Numbered from the stretch's first letter, positions 45,524-55,431 are shown. The stretch is DNA of 64,000 bases from JAUILH01 sp965230535 (GCA_965230535.1 OZ246010.1:1-64000); one strand, 5' to 3'. The notes: generated from the letters alone by a model not told the origin. Translations and numbers: made by a program.

Positions 45524-45937
45524 ATGGTTAAACTTCAGTTTTTCTGGGAATTTGATATAAGCACTGGATTGCCGATAGATCTTGGAATGTATGCTCCAGA
45601 GTTATTTGATCGGTTTATTCTAGATGAGCCTGATGAAAATGGTTGGAGCTCATTAACTGAACAACCAAATATCAAAGTATCCACCGACCAATTAGGGATT
45701 ATAAATAAAATTAGTGTCTTAAGACCATTGGAGGTTCCATTTATGAATTTTTCCACCGACCCATATGATCTTAAGCAAAGAGAGCTAATCCTAGATAGGA
45801 TGGACGAGTCATTTACTAGAATGAAAGATATAAAAACAATGGAAGAGGCTAGAAATTCGGGACAAACTTTTGTTACAGTCATTTTTCGAGATACTCTTGC
45901 AACTATGATATTTATTTGTTCGCCAGATAAACAATGA
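45524..45937 (+). CDS. hypothetical protein
   Basis: A 137-aa soluble acidic protein beginning MVKLQFFWEFDISTGLPIDLG, with no signal, membrane helix or known motif. It lies 44 bp after the FCP1-like gene. Unknown function. Confidence 0.55.
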   Translation: MVKLQFFWEFDISTGLPIDLGMYAPELFDRFILDEPDENGWSSLTEQPNIKVSTDQLGIINKISVLRPLEVPFMNFSTDPYDLKQRELILDRMDESFTRMKDIKTMEEARNSGQTFVTVIFRDTLATMIFICSPDKQ

Positions 45938-46008
45938 GGCTTTTTTATTCCAATTACTCACCATTTATTCTCCCATACTTTTTAAATTAGGACTCGTTCT
46001 GGAGATCA

Positions 46009-49000
46009 ATGGGGAAAAAGAAAATTCAAAATGCCATAAAGTTCTATAATCAGTGCTTTCAACTGGACAATCAGGAACACACTTTGTGGGATCTACTTGC
46101 AAAAAAGCACGATTTCTCACATGTCTGCGATAATGACCAGTATCAAGAGGTCTTGAGAACATATACACTGGGACTTAATGATGAATTCGCAGAATCCATT
46201 AGATCCAGAATTTACTACTATCGAAGGGAAAAGAAGTTCATTGCGGCCTATGGAGTGATTACAGGTAAACTGAAGAATGAACAAGTCTTTGGAAAGACCA
46301 AATCCAAGACAATTTGCGCCCCCGTTCTAATGTTTGATGCTGAAGTATTCAAATCCAATACTTATTTTATTGGTGTAAGGTGGGGCAACCCCCAGTGGAA
46401 TATCCCTCTTATAAAGAAATTATTAGGAGATAATTTTAACCCTAGAAAGTTAAATGAGCTCTTACCACCAAAAGAAAATAACAAAGAGCTGGATTTTGAT
46501 GGTGTTACGGCATATCTTAATGAGAATTCGGAGGATTATGAGATAGTTCAGGAAGAAACTTATGCTAACAGGGATGATTTAAAATCGTTTAAGCGTTCTA
46601 GAAGTAAAAGTTTGAAGTTGAGCCGTAGTTTTTCTTTTCTTTTTGTAGATAGATCAAGGACTACTCGTGGAGTAATAGATGAGTTAAACACCTTAGAAGA
46701 AGGTTCCCGTTTTTCAACTTCCCTACATTATTTATTGGGTTCGGGAATCAACTATAAAACCTCTATTTGGGGGAAGAAAATAGAAGTTCCAGGAATATTG
46801 AGCCTGGCTCAGGAGAGAATCGTTAAAAATTCAAGAAAGGAAATCTTAAGTATGGTAATAGGGCCTCCAGGTACTGGAAAAAGCTACACAATAGCCAGCA
46901 TTGCTCTAGATCATTTCCTTAATTCTAAGGCCGTACTTATCGTGTCTAAGAATGAACATGCGGTGAGTGTTATTCAAGAAAAGCTCATCAATAAGTTTGG
47001 AATTGCTTCTCAGGCAATTATGCGGGCGGGAGAAAATGAGCATCATAAGAATCTATTGAGGTTTGTAAAAGATCTAAATAAATATCATCTTTTTGAAGAT
47101 AATCACAGAAAACCTTTTCCTTACCATAGTTCTATACATTATCGTGATTTGACCTTGACTGAAAAAGACTTCTATAAACAATCTAAGCAAGCTGTCTATT
47201 ATGGTTTGGAACATCATGAAAAGCACATTAAAAGGGTCAATTGGCTAAGACAGTTCAAACTTTGGAACTATAAGCGCCGTTTAAAATCCACGGACTTGTC
47301 TTTTGAAATGATGGACGAGCTTACAAGGTTAAACTCTGAGAAAGACGAGTATCTTGCTGAATACATCAATAAAACATATTTATACACACTTAGTTGGGTA
47401 ATCAAGACAAATAGAACGTCTATTTCTAATTTGAAAGATGCCCTTAAAGCAAGAAATTCTGCACGACAAGAAAGAATGTTTGAAGGAGTTGATTTTGATG
47501 TTTTGTTGAAGGCCATGCCTATATGGCTGTGTTCTTTGGATAATTTACACAGAGCACTTCCTTTAGAAAAGGAACTATTTGAAACCGTGATTTTTGATGA
47601 GGCTACACAATGTGACATCTCATCTTGTATCCCTGCATTCCAAAGAGCTAAAAAGGCAGTTGTTGTTGGAGATCCCAAGCAGCTAAGGCATGTATCTTTC
47701 TTGTCTAGAGATATGCAAGAAGAAATAAAAAAAGGAATCAACAGTAACGAGGATATTGGAAATCTTGACTACAGAGATCACAGTATTCTGGATTTGGTTG
47801 AAGAAAAGATTTTAATGCCAGATAAAGTGACTCTGTTGGACGAGCATTATAGAAGTTTGCCAGCCATTATTGAGTTTAGTAATAAGCAGTTTTATAATGA
47901 CAAACTAAAGGTGATGCGCGAAAAACCGAAACCTCATTTTAAATCTCCTATTAAAGTCATTCATTGCTCAGGGAAAAGGGAAAATGGAGTTAACTTGGTA
48001 GAAGCGGACCGTGTAATACAGGAAATCAAAACAATCATAGACGAACAAAAGGACCTTCCAGATGAACATAAATTAAGCATTGGAGTATTGTCCTTTTTTC
48101 GTGATCAGGCTCAGTATCTTCAAGAACAAATCCTGGAAACCTTCAATATCCATGAAGTAATGGGACATAAGTTGAGAGCTGGTACACCATATGCCTTTCA
48201 AGGAGAGGAAAGAAATATCATGCTCATCTCTTGTTGTATAGATAGTCAAATAACCAGTGGGGTGTATACCTACCTCAATAAACCCAATGTCTTTAATGTT
48301 GGTGTGACTCGGGCAAAAGATCTTCAGATTTTGTTTTTATCAATTCCTCCGGATGAAATCGCTAATAAGCACCTCATCAAACAATATTTGAATCATGCTA
48401 GCTCTTTTTATCAAAAACCTCCTAGTCATGCAGGGGAATCTAGAATGGGGCATATAAAGGATGTTTGTGAGGCGCTTTCCAAAAAGGGGATCACGTTCTA
48501 CGAAGGGGCGACAATAGCTAATAATATAATTGACATTTTATGTACTAAAGGACAGTTCAGTTTCGGGATTGATTTAATTGGCTTTCCTGGAGATTACATT
48601 GATGTGTTTACTTTGGAAAGGTACAAGGTTTTGAATAGAACAGGACTTCAAATCGTGCCGCTTACCTTGCATGAATGGATATATAAGAGAAATGAATTCC
48701 TGGATTATTTGGACAGACTGCTGTTAAAGAATGCAGATGAAATCAACACTATAAAGCCTACTGCTGAAAACCTTCAGGGTCATTGGTTTAAAGTTTTAGA
48801 GGTCAATCCAAAATTGGCAAAAAAGATAAGATCTATTGAAGTGGAATTATTCCGATTAGATGAACAATCTTGCATTGATCAAATAGGGGAGATGCTTAAA
48901 AACTATGTCATATTCCTAGATTCTATTTCTGGGAAATTAAATCCGGATGAAATTACCTATGCACGCTATAAAACGGCTGTTGATCATCTTCTTTTGAAGT

Positions 49001-49284
49001 TTATCGACAATATGGGCATGATAGTCAATTTATGGGATGGTATTGGTCAGTCCGGAGATCCGGAAGATGCTGCCACAAGAAGTTTTACAACTACTTTAGT
49101 TGTTAAGCAAATGAAAAAGATTGATGAGATCAAAGCTCTTAATGAACAAGCGATAGATGAAGTTCAGAGAACTGCAGTGGAATGGAGTAGGGTAGATACT
49201 GTTGGACAAAAACAAAAATTCAATCAGATGCTTTCCGAACTAGAAGAACTCAACAAAATGATCAGGAAATATGACAAGAAGTAA
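46009..49284 (+). CDS. large superfamily-1 helicase (UPF1/DNA2-like) with nuclease-like tail
   Basis: A 1,091-aa protein. Helicase motifs are complete: I GPPGTGKSYT (about 285), II IFDEATQCD (about 526), III VVGDPKQLRHVS, IV-V LLDEHYRSLP and FQGEERNIMLIS, VI NVGVTRAKDL. The first about 280 residues are an uncharacterised domain. After the helicase (about 810-910) comes a region like the MTES_1575/Vsr-type endonuclease fold (HIKDVCEALSKKGITFYEG..FSFGIDLIGF) but without a clear catalytic Glu/Lys set. A charged helical tail follows. Such helicases are frequent in defence islands. It converges on telA with 8 bp between stops. Confidence 0.88.
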   Translation: MGKKKIQNAIKFYNQCFQLDNQEHTLWDLLAKKHDFSHVCDNDQYQEVLRTYTLGLNDEFAESIRSRIYYYRREKKFIAAYGVITGKLKNEQVFGKTKSKTICAPVLMFDAEVFKSNTYFIGVRWGNPQWNIPLIKKLLGDNFNPRKLNELLPPKENNKELDFDGVTAYLNENSEDYEIVQEETYANRDDLKSFKRSRSKSLKLSRSFSFLFVDRSRTTRGVIDELNTLEEGSRFSTSLHYLLGSGINYKTSIWGKKIEVPGILSLAQERIVKNSRKEILSMVIGPPGTGKSYTIASIALDHFLNSKAVLIVSKNEHAVSVIQEKLINKFGIASQAIMRAGENEHHKNLLRFVKDLNKYHLFEDNHRKPFPYHSSIHYRDLTLTEKDFYKQSKQAVYYGLEHHEKHIKRVNWLRQFKLWNYKRRLKSTDLSFEMMDELTRLNSEKDEYLAEYINKTYLYTLSWVIKTNRTSISNLKDALKARNSARQERMFEGVDFDVLLKAMPIWLCSLDNLHRALPLEKELFETVIFDEATQCDISSCIPAFQRAKKAVVVGDPKQLRHVSFLSRDMQEEIKKGINSNEDIGNLDYRDHSILDLVEEKILMPDKVTLLDEHYRSLPAIIEFSNKQFYNDKLKVMREKPKPHFKSPIKVIHCSGKRENGVNLVEADRVIQEIKTIIDEQKDLPDEHKLSIGVLSFFRDQAQYLQEQILETFNIHEVMGHKLRAGTPYAFQGEERNIMLISCCIDSQITSGVYTYLNKPNVFNVGVTRAKDLQILFLSIPPDEIANKHLIKQYLNHASSFYQKPPSHAGESRMGHIKDVCEALSKKGITFYEGATIANNIIDILCTKGQFSFGIDLIGFPGDYIDVFTLERYKVLNRTGLQIVPLTLHEWIYKRNEFLDYLDRLLLKNADEINTIKPTAENLQGHWFKVLEVNPKLAKKIRSIEVELFRLDEQSCIDQIGEMLKNYVIFLDSISGKLNPDEITYARYKTAVDHLLLKFIDNMGMIVNLWDGIGQSGDPEDAATRSFTTTLVVKQMKKIDEIKALNEQAIDEVQRTAVEWSRVDTVGQKQKFNQMLSELEELNKMIRKYDKK

Positions 49285-49292
49285 AAATGTTT

Positions 49293-50498
49293 CTAATCTA
49301 GAATCTCATAGTCATCTTCATCCAAGTCAATCGTGAAATCAGAAGATTTATTCTCATCCTTAGTTTTTACTTCTTCTATAGCCTTAAAGCCTTCATCCGT
49401 TAATTTATCCATTCGCTCCATACTGTCTTTTAATTTTGGTAGAGCATCTTCGCGATATTGAGTAATGTCGATAAGTGCTTTCTTAATATTTTCAAAAGCC
49501 TTTTCAAGATCTTGGATTTTAAGCGTTGATTCAGTAGCCTTCTTTTGAATCTCTGCACCTTGTTGCTTCAATCTTTCAGAATTAGAAGCAATTAGTTTAG
49601 AGGTAGTTTCATTCAAGGCTTCAATCTTCTTTAATACAATTTCTTGATTGTTAAGTGCTAGAGCGCAGGCAACGGCCGTTTGTAGAGCTGAAATCGTCAC
49701 TGTTAAAGCGCGATCAACACCTCTCATTAATTCTCTGTTGTTTCTAATGATCAGCTCGCTCGTTAAGATACTTTGTTGGTTAACAGCCAAAGTTTGCTGA
49801 AGATCAATGATTCTCTGCCTCAATGGGAAAAGTAATTCATTTTGAATAAATTGCTTTTTGGGATCTTCTGGTTGAAGCTCATGTTCCAGTTTAAAGGATA
49901 GTTTTTGATCGATGAGCTGCCCAAGACGAATATTCTTTTTGAGCTTATTCATGCCTGAAATCATTCGCTCCTTGTCATTGGAAAGCGTAATATTATCTCT
50001 ACTTAACTGATCTTTACCTGTCTCCATTGATTGGACAATACGAGCAATCACATCCTCTGAAGACATATACCTAGCAAAGTATCTACTTAACCTTTTTCCT
50101 ATAAACGGGATAAATCTGGAAAGGCGTTCCATAAAACCAGCCGGACTGGTTAGATCAAACCTAGCAGGATCAAGATCTTCAACAGTATTTTTTAGATCAA
50201 CTAAACTATCTGCAACAGCTCCCCCAGTAGAACCAGCCTTACCTAGCTTTTTAATAGGCGCTTCAAGCATTTTACTGAGATTTGTGACTTCAATCTGAGC
50301 TTTTGCTCCCATGGTGTCAACTGCCTCCCGTTTGTTCTGTTCGGTTACATCATCGCTTAACAAGGAATCAATTACTGAGTCTGCTTTCTTCTCAAGATTT
50401 GCATTTGATTTGCCTGATTCGTCCTTATCTAAATTGATGTCCTTCTTTAGTTGCTCATCATCAGGAAGGTTTGTTGATTTATCTTGATCCTTGTCCAT
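49293..50498 (-). CDS. telA: TelA/KlaA toxic-anion-resistance family protein
   Basis: A 401-aa protein from ATG 50498; the frame is open 17 codons further but MDKDQDKS is the better start. Family hallmarks are VEDLDPARFDL, LQQTLAVNQQSILTSELI and RNNRELMRGVDRALTVTISAL with the long coiled coil after it. TelA proteins are linked to tellurite and bacteriocin resistance and to envelope stress, with unclear mechanism. Disordered acidic N- and C-terminal tails. Convergent with the helicase; whether they cooperate is unknown. Confidence 0.88.
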   Translation of the reverse strand: MDKDQDKSTNLPDDEQLKKDINLDKDESGKSNANLEKKADSVIDSLLSDDVTEQNKREAVDTMGAKAQIEVTNLSKMLEAPIKKLGKAGSTGGAVADSLVDLKNTVEDLDPARFDLTSPAGFMERLSRFIPFIGKRLSRYFARYMSSEDVIARIVQSMETGKDQLSRDNITLSNDKERMISGMNKLKKNIRLGQLIDQKLSFKLEHELQPEDPKKQFIQNELLFPLRQRIIDLQQTLAVNQQSILTSELIIRNNRELMRGVDRALTVTISALQTAVACALALNNQEIVLKKIEALNETTSKLIASNSERLKQQGAEIQKKATESTLKIQDLEKAFENIKKALIDITQYREDALPKLKDSMERMDKLTDEGFKAIEEVKTKDENKSSDFTIDLDEDDYEILD

Positions 50499-50584
50499 AC
50501 TAAGAGTTTTGATAAATATAGTAATTGATTTTGGAAAAAGATCACGCATATAAGAACAAGAGTAATCTGAAGCAAAACATTGTA

Positions 50585-50608
50585 AATATCACTGAAAACA
50601 GTGATATT
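50585..50608. promoter_or_regulatory. perfect 10-bp palindrome between telA and the HNH gene
   Basis: AATATCACTG-AAAA-CAGTGATATT, with no mismatch, between two divergent genes (telA start at 50498, HNH start at 50656). It may be an operator for both or an RNA hairpin. Confidence 0.6.
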
Positions 50609-50655
50609 ATTTTGAATGATTTCCATTAAATTGCTCGAATACACTATAACACACC

Positions 50656-51048
50656 GTGAAATTTCCTACAGACATTAAAGCTAAAGCTCTAGCTGCTTCC
50701 GGAAGACGCTGTTGCATTTGTAAAAAAGGCAAAGGCAAAAAAATAGAGGTTCACCATATAGACACGGAGGAAGGAAATAAATTCGAGAATGCCATACCCT
50801 TATGTTTCGATTGTCATTGTGAAGTAGGTCATTACAATGATAACCATCCGAAAGGGAACAAGTTTTCGAAGAAAGAACTTGTTCTACATAGAGATCATCT
50901 CTATAAGTTAATTGAACAAGGTAAAACTCCATTGGTGGATGAGGTAGAAGGGATGCTCAATTTGCGATATGTTATTTTTAAAGATTGCGACACTGTGATG
51001 AAGGTTTTAGATTTCCAGAAAGACTTTCTTCAATTTCAAAATTATTGA
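50656..51048 (+). CDS. HNH endonuclease, ending at an in-frame TGA
   Basis: A 130-aa HNH nuclease (GTG start). It has CCICKKGKGK, the HNH core VHHID and NAIPLCFDCHCEVGHYN with zinc Cys pairs. After residue 70 comes a linker seen in longer HNH proteins. The TGA at 51046-51048 is followed in the same frame by a further coding stretch that runs into the next ORF, so this may be the N-terminal half of an interrupted fusion. Confidence 0.8.
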   Translation: MKFPTDIKAKALAASGRRCCICKKGKGKKIEVHHIDTEEGNKFENAIPLCFDCHCEVGHYNDNHPKGNKFSKKELVLHRDHLYKLIEQGKTPLVDEVEGMLNLRYVIFKDCDTVMKVLDFQKDFLQFQNY

Positions 51049-52194
51049 ATAGCAGAAAACAGTATTTCAGATAATATTAGGAAAATCTGTTCAAACAGAT
51101 ATCCTGGTTTTCACAAGCAATATTCAAGTCTTGAAAGTTATAGAGAATTGTATCCTTCAGCGACTATAGAAAAACAAGATCCCAATTATCCAATATATTC
51201 TGCAGTAAGAATTCCCGTGGTTAATGAAATTAAAGGGCGATCAGGATTAATAGATCTTTGTCTAGAAAACGGAATGAAGCCAGAAAGTTTTGTACGCGCA
51301 GTGGTTAGTCCTCCGGAAATGTGCGGAGGACCAGTTGAAAACGTAATTTTTGATGAATATCTTTCACTTTTTTCACCATGGTTTGTGTTTTTTGAAATCA
51401 ATAATGCTTCTATGGAGAGTATAGTACTTAATAATATTAAAGGTCTTCAATACTCTGAATTTGGTGACTTCTCTGATCTTTCAAAAGAAGATAAAGTCAA
51501 TTGGTCTCAATATTTCCCCCCAAACCCAATTAAGCCTGGTGAATCAGTTATGATACCATTGACAATTCTCCTGGAAAATCAATTTACCAGCCCTAACAAG
51601 TATGAAAGTCTAACAATTATGGAAGAGTATTCTTGGGAAGTTGCAGAGAGGCATCAACTTTTTATAGAAAAAAATCTATTATCAGAGAAAAATACATTTA
51701 CCTACTTGGCTACAAGATTCCTTCCTCGTAGTCTTTCCTATTCCCTCAATGATGTGAGTTATGAATTATCAACTCATGAATTAGACTTAAATCGAGTATA
51801 TACTATTGATTCGCAAATTATGTGTGGATCTTGTCCTCATTTATTTGTAATAAAACAAGATGGGGCCATGGAATTTGTTCGATCTTTATTTACCCTAAAC
51901 CCTGGCGAAGAATGTCTTGAAAAAATTGAAATTAAAAGTGATTGGAACCTGATCTTAATATGCGAACTCGAACCAGAGATTACTTATCTATCTCAGGTTA
52001 TCTTAGATGGTAAGGAAGTGCTGACTGATTTTAAATTAGAAGAGGGCGATGAGATAGAGATAGAGGTAAAAGGTTCTCGTCAGGTTACAATAACAGGAAA
52101 ATATATAAGTGAAATTATTAGAACTGATTTTGCAGCTATTCAGCAGAGAAATAGGTTAGTAAGTAGTAGGATTTTGGCAGATGACAAGTATTAA
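51049..52194 (+). pseudogene. downstream half of HNH-linked protein, in the same frame
   Basis: Open from 51049 with no ATG near its beginning; the first usable start is TTG 51148, yet the residues before it (NIRKICSNRYPGFHKQYSSL) read as protein. It continues to 52194 (348 aa from TTG): an N-terminal segment and a beta-rich C-terminal half with CGSCPHLFVI. No family recognised. It is most simply the C-terminal part of the HNH protein after a Trp-to-stop change, or a separate gene with a weak start. Its end overlaps the next gene by 14 nt. Confidence 0.55.
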
Positions 52195-52765
52195 TCGAGA
52201 AGCAGGAGACAAGACAAAAGGATTTACTCTTCAGAAACAAAGAGCAATAGCTTTATTTTTTGACGAAGTAAAATCTAATCCAAATGCTCATGTTAATGTA
52301 GCAATTGAGCATATGGGAGATGTATACCTTCAAAATGATCAGTCTGGATATATCGAAGAACAGAAGAATTACAGTGAGGAAAAAGCCTTTTCATTCAACT
52401 CTGACCAAATTCTAAATACCCTTGCTTATTTTCTTGAAATATGGCTAGCTGAAGATAAGAGCCAGAATATAAAATTCGGGTTCTATTCAACAAGTAAGAT
52501 AGCCAAGGAAAGTAATATCGAAAAAGTGAAGAATCTAGGAATTACATTGCCTAATGAAGGAGTGTTAAAATTGCTTGTAGAAAGGAAGTTGTCGGAAGAT
52601 CATTTACTTGATTCGGTTAAAAAGTATTTAATCGCAGAATACAAAGATCAATATGATGAAGATGTCACAGATAAATTAGATGATACTTCATTGACTACTT
52701 TTCTCAATTCAATTAATTGGAACTTTGAACAGGATAATGAAAAAGAATATAAAAGAGAAGTTTAA
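52181..52765 (+). CDS. Cap4/DUF4297-like dsDNA nuclease domain, ends at in-frame TAA
   Basis: A 194-aa protein resembling the nuclease domain of Cap4/DUF4297 effectors: KGFTLQKQRAIALFF, then IEHMGDVYL and EEQKNYS in the positions of the PD-(D/E)XK motif (Glu, Asp, Q-K). Such domains usually form the N-terminus of larger defence proteins. The TAA at 52763-52765 is followed in the same frame by KKIKASEFASSFTNSY and a P-loop domain, so the stop appears to truncate a nuclease-NTPase fusion. It overlaps the preceding gene by 14 nt. Confidence 0.65.
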   Translation: MTSINREAGDKTKGFTLQKQRAIALFFDEVKSNPNAHVNVAIEHMGDVYLQNDQSGYIEEQKNYSEEKAFSFNSDQILNTLAYFLEIWLAEDKSQNIKFGFYSTSKIAKESNIEKVKNLGITLPNEGVLKLLVERKLSEDHLLDSVKKYLIAEYKDQYDEDVTDKLDDTSLTTFLNSINWNFEQDNEKEYKREV

Positions 52766-53833
52766 AAAAAAATTAAAGCCTCTGAATTTGCTTCATCCTT
52801 TACAAATTCATACCAGCCTGAGTTTGTCTACGCGGCACTAATGCTTGCATTGGAAGAAAAACAAGATGAAATTGACATTATTTTAAAGTTCCTTCAAAAA
52901 GATAGGGTAGAAAATTTATTTCTAAAGGTATCAGCTGGTCAAGAGATTAATGTCAGAGCTCATAAATATCTCCATATTGATCAGGCCGATCTTATCGAAA
53001 AAAATAAGACTTGGCTAAAAACATTTCTTGAGAATAAATATTTCTCGAATATCAAGGATAAATCTTTTCCAGAACTAATTGAAAGGAAAGTTGCGAAACA
53101 CAACAAAGAAATCAAAATTCTGAGGGAGAACTTGGAACAAACGGATCCAGAAAAAGCTCAGCATTTGGATGTTGTTGTTAAGAGTTTGGGGGATTTAATA
53201 AATGATTCAAGACCAACATTCTTATTTGGAGAAATTGGCAGTGGAAAAAGCACATTGTTAGCTCATCATTTTCTGAATGAATTGGAGGGAGAAATCTTAC
53301 CAATTTTTATTCCGTCAACTTATCTTAAGGGTTATGACTTAAAAACGATACTTGTTCGTTATACTTCAATTAAACCTTATATAAAGACTAACGCGCTTTT
53401 AAGAATAATGGGGAGTTGGAATTTAAATAGGGAAGGTGACAACCAATCTCGGGAAATAGAAAACTATCTGAATGAAATCGATGAAAAATTTAATGACTGG
53501 TTCAGTAATGATCCAGATAGAGCTATTCAGACACTGCTAGAAATTGGTGGAAACATATTTTTACTGAATAATATTGATTTTGAACTGCTTAAAACTATAG
53601 ATAAAGAACTCATTAGGCAGATAAAGTCAAAATTTGACTACAGCAACTATGATTATGATGATGGTTACTTTTGGCTCTATTTTGATGATTTTAGTTACAA
53701 TGATTCAGACTGGAATGGCTTTGATAATGTACTAGATTCGTTTGATTCAGACTTTGACAGCGTAGGATGTTCGTCATGGGATTCTGGTTGTTCAAGTTGC
53801 AGTGGCTGTGGCGGATGTGGTGGTTGTAGTTAA
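52766..53833 (+). pseudogene. P-loop NTPase half with Cys/Gly-rich tail
   Basis: Open in the frame of the nuclease from 52766; first ATG at 52841 gives 330 aa. Walker A FGEIGSGKST lies about residue 130. I see no Walker B where a NACHT/STAND ATPase would have one. From about residue 265 the sequence becomes Asp/Tyr/Phe-rich and ends GCSSCSGCGGCGGCS, a tail unlike the NTPase and typical of unrelated Bacteroidota proteins. Probably a decayed or rearranged defence NTPase joined to foreign sequence. Confidence 0.55.
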
Positions 53834-54160
53834 TTATTAGAATCTCTTGGATTTAATAGAAGAGCTCTAGCAAATCATTCTAAATATTAAAAATATTTGA
53901 TGATTTTACAATTCCAGATTTTAGTTTGTAATTCTATATTTTATTTTAGAATCCTTCTACAAGAGCTATCAATATTGAGATTCCATATATTAGTTCAGAA
54001 TAATTCCAGAATTTAAATCGGAAGTATCACATATAATGCGCAGCATGGCTGTTGGGATTATATACGAGAATCTCAAACAACTCCGTTTGTCCTATAATTT
54101 ATATTATGTTAAATAGATATTTTCTCAATGCATACTCATAAACAATCCTCTACTTCAAAA
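53834..54160. other. AT-rich intergenic region carrying the second 69-bp repeat
   Basis: 327 bp, very AT-rich, with no gene. Several short ATTCCAGA-type motifs recur (53911, 54002) before the repeat. Otherwise nothing is seen. Confidence 0.5.
54030..54098 (+). repeat. 69-bp dispersed repeat, copy 2
   Basis: One difference from copy 1 at 14949-15017, same direction. Upstream the extra stem seen in copy 1 is missing, so the shared unit begins at CATATAATGCGCAGC and ends at CCTATAAT. Confidence 0.8.
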
Positions 54161-55420
54161 TCACTCAGATTCTTCCGGACGATACTTCTCTATCATCTTG
54201 TAATGACAATCACAATATTCCCGATACAATTCAAATTCCTTGTAAATAACACTCCCCTTATCAAAAGTTGATTCGTTATCGATTTCCAGGTTCTTACTTA
54301 AACCATAAACTTTGCTCGCGATTTTTCGCTCGTTGAGTTCCCAGGATTTGATATTGATCATGCAGCCAAGGAAAGATCCGTACAGAAATATGTACGACAA
54401 AATGGATACGTAAAAAACTCGCTGACGGAAATGCTGATGAATTTCTATCAGAATAATCTTCTTGTATACTTGTTTACTCCACACATAACATGAGAAATAT
54501 CCCACGACCAACATTCCTACCGGCAAAAATAAAAATGTGTATATCACCACATTGGTCGCCAAATAGTCGCTCACTCCAAGCGAATCCCATTTAAAGCACG
54601 CCAACCATAGTATGGCATTCAAAATTACCCAGGCACTCCTCATCCACGACTTGTTAAACCAACGATACCACATCACTATGACATTGACATATGAAATCAA
54701 AAACAAAATGAACAAAGACATAGCCAAAACGCTGGTATAGTTGACAATGATGATGTTTTTGTACAAATACCCAGCATACAATTCGTCCTTCAGAATCACA
54801 TGCTTGGAACCATAATAATACTGGAGCTTATTATCCGGATAAAAATGAAGCTGATTGCAAGCTGCTATGTCTCTAAGACAAGACGAATCAAAGCACGGAG
54901 GCTCTATGCAGGTATCTATCACACATAGTTTCTCAAGATTCTGAGGCACCATAATTCTGTCGAATTGCTGGAGTTTTATGTCGTCCGAAACATGACGATA
55001 CTCTCCCCCGTTCGCTTTTAAAGCATTGTCGTCCTTCAACCAAATATTGTCCAAACTCATCTGTTTTGGGTTGTTTGGGTACTTGATGTTGATCCAACTC
55101 TCTGCCTGAGAAGCCACAAACACACCGCTGGCGTAAATAATACCACTCACTACAATCAATAGAATAATTCCGGTGGCTGTTGACGCGATTGAAAACTTGC
55201 TGTCCTTTACCGCCAGATCAATGAAATTGCGACCAATCATCTTGACCACCCTGCTCATCAGGTCTTTTACTTTGGACACATAATCGCGTAGCTTTTTACA
55301 ATCGCCAAATTCCTTTCGGTTATCCAAAATCAGGATGCCAATTCCCAGAAACACGCAGGTTACCAGGAAAAAGCCCTGAATAAAAACGTCAATTGAATGA
55401 TATTCGCTCAGTTCTAACAT
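54161..55420 (-). CDS. multi-pass membrane protein, partner of the four-domain protease
   Basis: A 419-aa membrane protein with about seven hydrophobic segments (FIQGFFLVTCVFLGIGILIL; TGIILLIVVSGIIYASGVFV; VLAMSLFILFLISYVNVIVMWY; AWVILNAILWLACF; VVIYTFLFLPVGMLVVGYFSCYVW; VSILSYIFLYGSFLGCMI). Between helices 2 and 3 lies a 120-residue extracytoplasmic region rich in Cys (IDTCIEPPCFDSSCLRDIAAC). The gene starts 11 bp after the protease gene and must be co-expressed. No family recognised. It could be the anchor, sensor or pore of the protease system. Confidence 0.75.
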   Translation of the reverse strand: MLELSEYHSIDVFIQGFFLVTCVFLGIGILILDNRKEFGDCKKLRDYVSKVKDLMSRVVKMIGRNFIDLAVKDSKFSIASTATGIILLIVVSGIIYASGVFVASQAESWINIKYPNNPKQMSLDNIWLKDDNALKANGGEYRHVSDDIKLQQFDRIMVPQNLEKLCVIDTCIEPPCFDSSCLRDIAACNQLHFYPDNKLQYYYGSKHVILKDELYAGYLYKNIIIVNYTSVLAMSLFILFLISYVNVIVMWYRWFNKSWMRSAWVILNAILWLACFKWDSLGVSDYLATNVVIYTFLFLPVGMLVVGYFSCYVWSKQVYKKIILIEIHQHFRQRVFYVSILSYIFLYGSFLGCMINIKSWELNERKIASKVYGLSKNLEIDNESTFDKGSVIYKEFELYREYCDCHYKMIEKYRPEESE

Positions 55421-55431
55421 AGTCTGATTCC

